Below are positions 55,843-61,800 of a stretch of 64,000 bases of DNA, piece by piece. The notes under the pieces are model-generated. The model saw only the letters and a list, made by a program, of their open reading frames with translations. It was not told the DNA's origin and did not search any database. Within the stretch, counting starts at the first letter, position 1, and every line of letters starts with the position of its first letter. This stretch comes from Anadara kagoshimensis (lineage: Eukaryota; Mollusca; Bivalvia; Arcoida; Arcidae). The translations under genes were made by a program, and so were the position numbers. The DNA lies in NCBI GenBank assembly GCA_021292105.1, contig CM037870.1, forward strand, positions 43,232,576-43,296,575. Direction: 5' to 3'.

Positions 55843-58800
55843 TGTACTTAACAATCTTTAATTATGTCTTTTCCTGCACTTATTTACGAAGACAGTTTGA
55901 AAAACGTGGGTTTACAGAAAAATGTCAATGAACCACACCTTGTACAACAATTCTTTTGTTTCGGAGATTTGACATGTAAAAAATATAGCAAACATACAAA
56001 GAAAACTTGTGTCACACCTAGCGTACGCATGCTTCCCTTTTATAAGATTCAACTGATAATTTTAAAATAGTTACATGCTTCCGTACTTCAGAAAACATCT
56101 ACACAAGTACGAGTCAAGAAACAGAGAAAAACATCACATAACATCAGCTTGTCATCTTTAAAAACATTGTGTATGTACATTATGTAGAGATGCCGAAAAA
56201 TCAATGGCTTGCACAGTAGGTTGTCCACAACATATTCATTTAATTGACATCACAGTGCTTTATCTTAAGATATTGGAGAAAAGACTTTTTGACGATTTGA
56301 CACATACAGTTTAATAACATGTATATAGAACAATTTGACAAAAGAACTGTTTATTTAATCAAGGATTTTCAATATTTTCAATCTTGATTTATAAAACTAC
56401 AAATTAACATCGGATATTCCGAACTAAATACAGTCAACCTGTATATAGAGGCCACCCACAGGAACCAGTAAAAGTGGCCTCTATGGGCAGGTGGACTTTA
56501 TATACAGGTTCAAATAATATGAATTAAGAAGAAGCACGTGTATCCGACTCGTTTACTATGGTTCTTTTGATTTTAATGATAGATTTCATTGACGTATTTT
56601 TCAAATTCAGGGGTATTAATACCTAAAATATCACCAATGTTTCAATATAAACACGTAAATATAAATCACAACACATGGAGAAACAAAGAGAAAACAAAAA
56701 CATTATAAACATTTATAAAATTACTTGTATTATGTGCTCTAGCTGTAGTTGGATTTGGCCAATGATTGGCTAAAATAAAAAAAAGATAATAATATAAATA
56801 TGATTTTGATGCAATCTTTGTTTATGTCTTGTGATATACTTGTCGCCAAGAAAATTATTAAACGCGACTTAATAAAACAAAAAAGTCCGCAGTTTACACA
56901 ATAGATGTACTTCAGAAGATAAAGAGAAGAAAGGACACTGAATATGTATGTTTTATCCTTATATCGAGTCAAATTTTTATGAATTTGACATAGATGTTCA
57001 TGTTTTTATAGAAATGAAATTGATTTTTCTTTTTACTATGGAAGTGTGGAAGAATTGGAAATTTTTCAAATTGTCAAATTCTTTTATACTTTCATAACAG
57101 AATGAAAATTTAATTTTTTTTCTTATAATTCAATTCATAGAAATTTTCCAACAACTAATCAACAATTTAAACTACAATATATCCGAAGTAAGGAGCTTAT
57201 GCTATGGCGTAATAATTCAAATAAGATGACGCCACAGGGATCCAATCCATTGATGCAAGCATAAAGGAAAAGAACTGACGAATCAAAATGATTGAAAGAA
57301 AGAAAAATTGAATTATATTAATAAACCTAGTGTTTTAATTCGCTGTTAAATTACAAGAGTTGTCTCCCTTTTCAATGTAAAGTATTGTGATGTATTATAA
57401 ACTTACGTGTATTGTGTGCATTATTGCTTGTTAAATGGTAGTGATGGTGTGCTATAATAAAAGTAATAATGTTAATAAAGCAATAACAAAACAATCTTCA
57501 TTTATGTCTTGTGTTTTTAATCAATCGTGAAAACAGCGTGTACAATTTAGGTTAACAGATAAAGACAAAAACTAAATCACACATGCCAAATTACATATTA
57601 TACCAGTTTTATTTTACTTTTTTGATCAATTGGTATACAAAAAGTAAATTATCTCGGGTCAAACCAACACATTGTTGTAGTCAGCTGAGTTGTATCTAGA
57701 TAATTTTAAAGCATTTACAATAATAATCCAGTACAAAGATGGTAGTCAAGGGAAAGAGAAAACCTTCACCTACAGTGCATAGTGTACATATTATGTTATG
57801 TATAACAAACAATATCTCCTACATTGCACATTAATGCACAAGAAAAGTTCGTCAAAATGACATCCCTATAACTTTTTTCTAGCCAGTAATAAATTAATTT
57901 AGTTATGTAGCTACAATTGTGTTTCCTTTCTTAACGAAAATAAAGTTTGCATGGATGATGAATGGGTCATTACAAAAAAATCAATGCAAATCACGGGACT
58001 AAATTAAAATCCTTTGTTGAGATGTAAACACTGTAAATTACATAAGAAAGCTTGATAAAACAATAAGGGACATCAATGGCAAATATAAAGCAGTCAAAAT
58101 TTCTAATTTATTAGCTTGTAATTTTTCAAACAGTAGCTTTGAATGTTAAAATTTCCTGTATTAAGACTTTACAGATCATACATCTGTCAAAAACAACATT
58201 TCAGAATGAGAGGACGAAAACTTAATTTAAAGAAATTAGAAAAAACCGGCAAAAAAGCCCACCCCAAACAATGTTCGGAAAACAAATTAGAGAAGGAATA
58301 GCGATTAGGAATACAATTCATTGAGTAAGTAAGAATGGTAGTTCTAGACTATAGGTATTTTTTCAATTTCAATATAAGGTATTATAACGCATTCCAGATA
58401 TATATCTAATGCATGAAATGCATGAAATAGTTATACTTATACAAAAAAGAAACATAATGATAAGATAACCGTTATGTAAAATAGTATAAACTTACAAATG
58501 ATGTGCGTTTTCATAGTTGAATGTGGGCGATGGTAGGCTGAAATTAAAGTAATATAAATAAAGCTATGATAAGAAATATCTTCATTCAGGTCCTGTATTA
58601 CAGAACATCAAAGACTTCTAGGCTGTCAAGAAAAGACAAGGAAGCAAAGTGTTTTGTGATGATAATGTTTAATGATACTTATAATGTGATGTTGTAATGT
58701 AAACTAACTAAAACATGCAAATGTATGAATAAATTATGTAAATGTGCGGCTGAATTATTGTATCACTCTATTTGACGTTCGTTTCATTCGTATAATTATT

Positions 58801-61800
58801 CATTTTTTCTTCACTCGTTTAAATGAACAGTTTATCGACAAGTCACAAAGAACCAATTTACAAATTTAACATTTATTTTTTTTTTTGCGGAAAGAATTTT
58901 AGTAAACTAAAATAAATACGTTGTTTTAAGTATGTAATAAGTGAAATAAACAGCATTTTGCAGTATTTTATAACTGAATCCTTACGGCGTGGTTATAATA
59001 TGTGTCAAAGCTGTTTCAGGTTAACTAAATATTGTGTGTAAAGAGTTAAATAATTAGATAGAGAGAAAAATACATGTTGATTGCTAGTAATAATGTTTTA
59101 AATAATCTTAAGGTAAATTAGATATACAAAACATTAGACTCATGGAGATAACAATAACATTATAAACATTTATAAAATTAATTGTTTTGTATGCTTTAAC
59201 TGTAGTTGGATTTGGTTGATAATTGGCTGAAATAACAAACATTCTAATCCATATTCGAACCATAATCCAGAAGCAAAGTAAAGCAGTTTGGAACTGACAA
59301 GTCAGATTAAACACTTAAACTTCCACCAAGGAAGTGAGGTCGGGTGTTCCGGAAGGTCTATCCTTACAAGACCATTCGACTAGCATTTCATGTCCACATG
59401 TTTTATATTATTTATTTTTATGAAGAAAACCTTCTTAAACTCAGGCATGCTATAAGAACCTTGTGACTGATAGTGCTCAACGAAGTTTAATGCGATTTAG
59501 TATGTGTGTTTGCAATGCAAATTTAAACTAAAATTAAAGCTGCTCTAATATTTGATTCGTGGTGCTTTTTGAATATTCTAATTGGTTATGGTTTATTCAA
59601 ATGGCAGCTTTAAATAGTAGTTGGTTGTCATTCGCAAAATGTATGAAATATTTTGAACTGTTCGGAAGTACTCTTGTTTCTCACTCATAAAACTGGTTGA
59701 TGTAATCAAAAACACACATACTAATCCATGCCCGAATCACAATCCAGAAGCAAAGTGAAAACTTTGAAACTGACAAGCCTGGTTAGACACGTAAACTTCC
59801 ACCAGGGAAGTGAGACCGGGTGCTCCGAAAGGGTAAGCATCCCCTGTTTAGCTAGCTACATCCGCCACGTGTGTAATCAAAATTGTGTGAAAGGAACATG
59901 GAACTATGGGACTTCAAATATATCCAAAACATACATAAACTTTTCAACAATACTGTGATGATGGCCATAAAACTTTTTTAGGGCCTTGTAACTAATTTGT
60001 TTTTATTTCATGAAAGTATTCTGTCTAATTCATCTAATACATATTAAATCAATACATATCAATTAACACAAGAAGAAAAACAGTATCCTTAAAATACAAT
60101 GAACGTACGTGTTATAAGTGGTCTTGTCGTTGTTGAGTGTGGGTGATGATGGGCTAAAATAAAAGAAATCTTGATTAATTAGTAATGAAAATCTTCATTG
60201 AAGTATTGTTTATAATGAGATGATGTATGTTTAACTATTTAATGACGATATTGTTATTTTATGATTCTACAATTTCATTTGCCATTTTATGTAACTTGGT
60301 ATTTGCATTATAACAAACAATGATTTTTCAAGGAGAAATATTATGGTAACGTAATGTAATCATAAATAAACAAGCATACTAACCCATGTCAAAATTAAAA
60401 TCCAGAGGTAAAAACTTTAAGATTGACAAATTAGGTTTAATTCGCGAACTTCCACCATGGAAGTTAGACCGGGTGCTCCGGAAGGTTAAGGAACCTGTGT
60501 TAGTTAACTTCATCCGCCATGTGTGTAATCAAAATTGAAAGTGAAAAAAATGAAATAATTGAACGTTATATAATCCAGGTCAAAGTCTTTGTTTGCAGAA
60601 TCCCTGTGTCAACAATTTATTTGTAAGCTGCTTGCTTCGTTGTATGAAGTTTCCGTAATAGGAACAAGCTCTACTATAGCGTATGAATTATGAAATAAAT
60701 ACACCATAAGCAGGAGAAGCAGTATGGAAAAGGAAAGGTGACAATAGAAAAATTGAAGTCATGACGTTTGTTATACAACTTTAAATGTAGCCTTTTGTGT
60801 GCGTCATAATTGCGATACAAGTCTAAATATGAGGCAGTAATGAAATAAGTTGATTAGACTTGTTAAAATTGCAAGGATAAACATCGATGTTTTGTAAAAG
60901 TCCAATAATGCAGTACACGTGCTACAGAAAAATTCATTGGAGGAGTTCACTATCTTGTGATATAATAGTAATCTACTATGATATATGATTCACAGCGGTA
61001 ACTCAGTTGGTAGAGTGCTCGCTCCGGAAGTGGGAGGTCGTGCGTTTGAGCCCGACCGGGTCTGACCCATGACTTTAAAGTGGGTAGTAAATGTTCTTTC
61101 GCAAAGCACTCGGTATTACTAAATGAAAGTAACGGTTCTTAAAGGTTTCGGATGGGAACTTAAAATAAACTAGGTCCCGTGTCACGCTAGGCTTGGCACA
61201 CGTACGATAAAGGAACCTGCTGTATAATGTCTATAGCACAATGTACATGCAAAATTTCTGAACCTTCGCCAGGCGACGTCTCTGAAATGTTCTTGACTGG
61301 GACGTTAAACACCATTACTCAACTCAACTCAACTCACTACTATGATATATGTCTTTAGCCATAGATACTGGACTAACAACAGCAAAAACAACAATGACAA
61401 AAAATATAAATCTTAAATATAGCACAAAAAGAGAAACATAATTATGAAACCATTATTTACAATATATGTAAACGTACGTGTATTGTGTGGTTTAATAGTT
61501 GTTGAATGTGGCTGGTGATGATGGACTGAAATAGAAAAGTGATGGAACACATGCAAAATTTCTGTACCTTCGTCAGGCGACGTCTCGATATAAATGAAAT
61601 GTTCTTGACTGGGACGTTAAACACCATTACTCAACTCAACTCACTACTATGATATATGTCTTTAGCCATAGATACTGGACTAACAACAGCAAAAACAACA
61701 ATTATGACAAAAAATATAAATTTTAAATATAGCACAAAAAGAGAAACATAATTATGAAACCATTATTCACAATATATGTAAACGTACGTGTATTGTGTGG

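Larger units (their letters stand above)
50150..56900 (-). repeat. Tandem segmental duplication, ~2.6-kb unit, three copies
   Basis: Units start near 50150, 52615 and 55225, judged by CTACTTCAGATTTCAACGGA-type sequence and CTTAAGTTTTACGAATAACA. Intron and exon sequence align almost throughout. Units 1 and 2 carry three micro-exons each (alpha, beta, gamma in plus-strand order). Unit 3 lacks beta. An older, diverged unit with the same order occupies about 57.3-59.3 kb. Confidence 0.9.

Noticed and set aside
60990..61065. Possible true tRNA gene
   Set aside because: Same reason; this is the head of a full-length SINE A copy.
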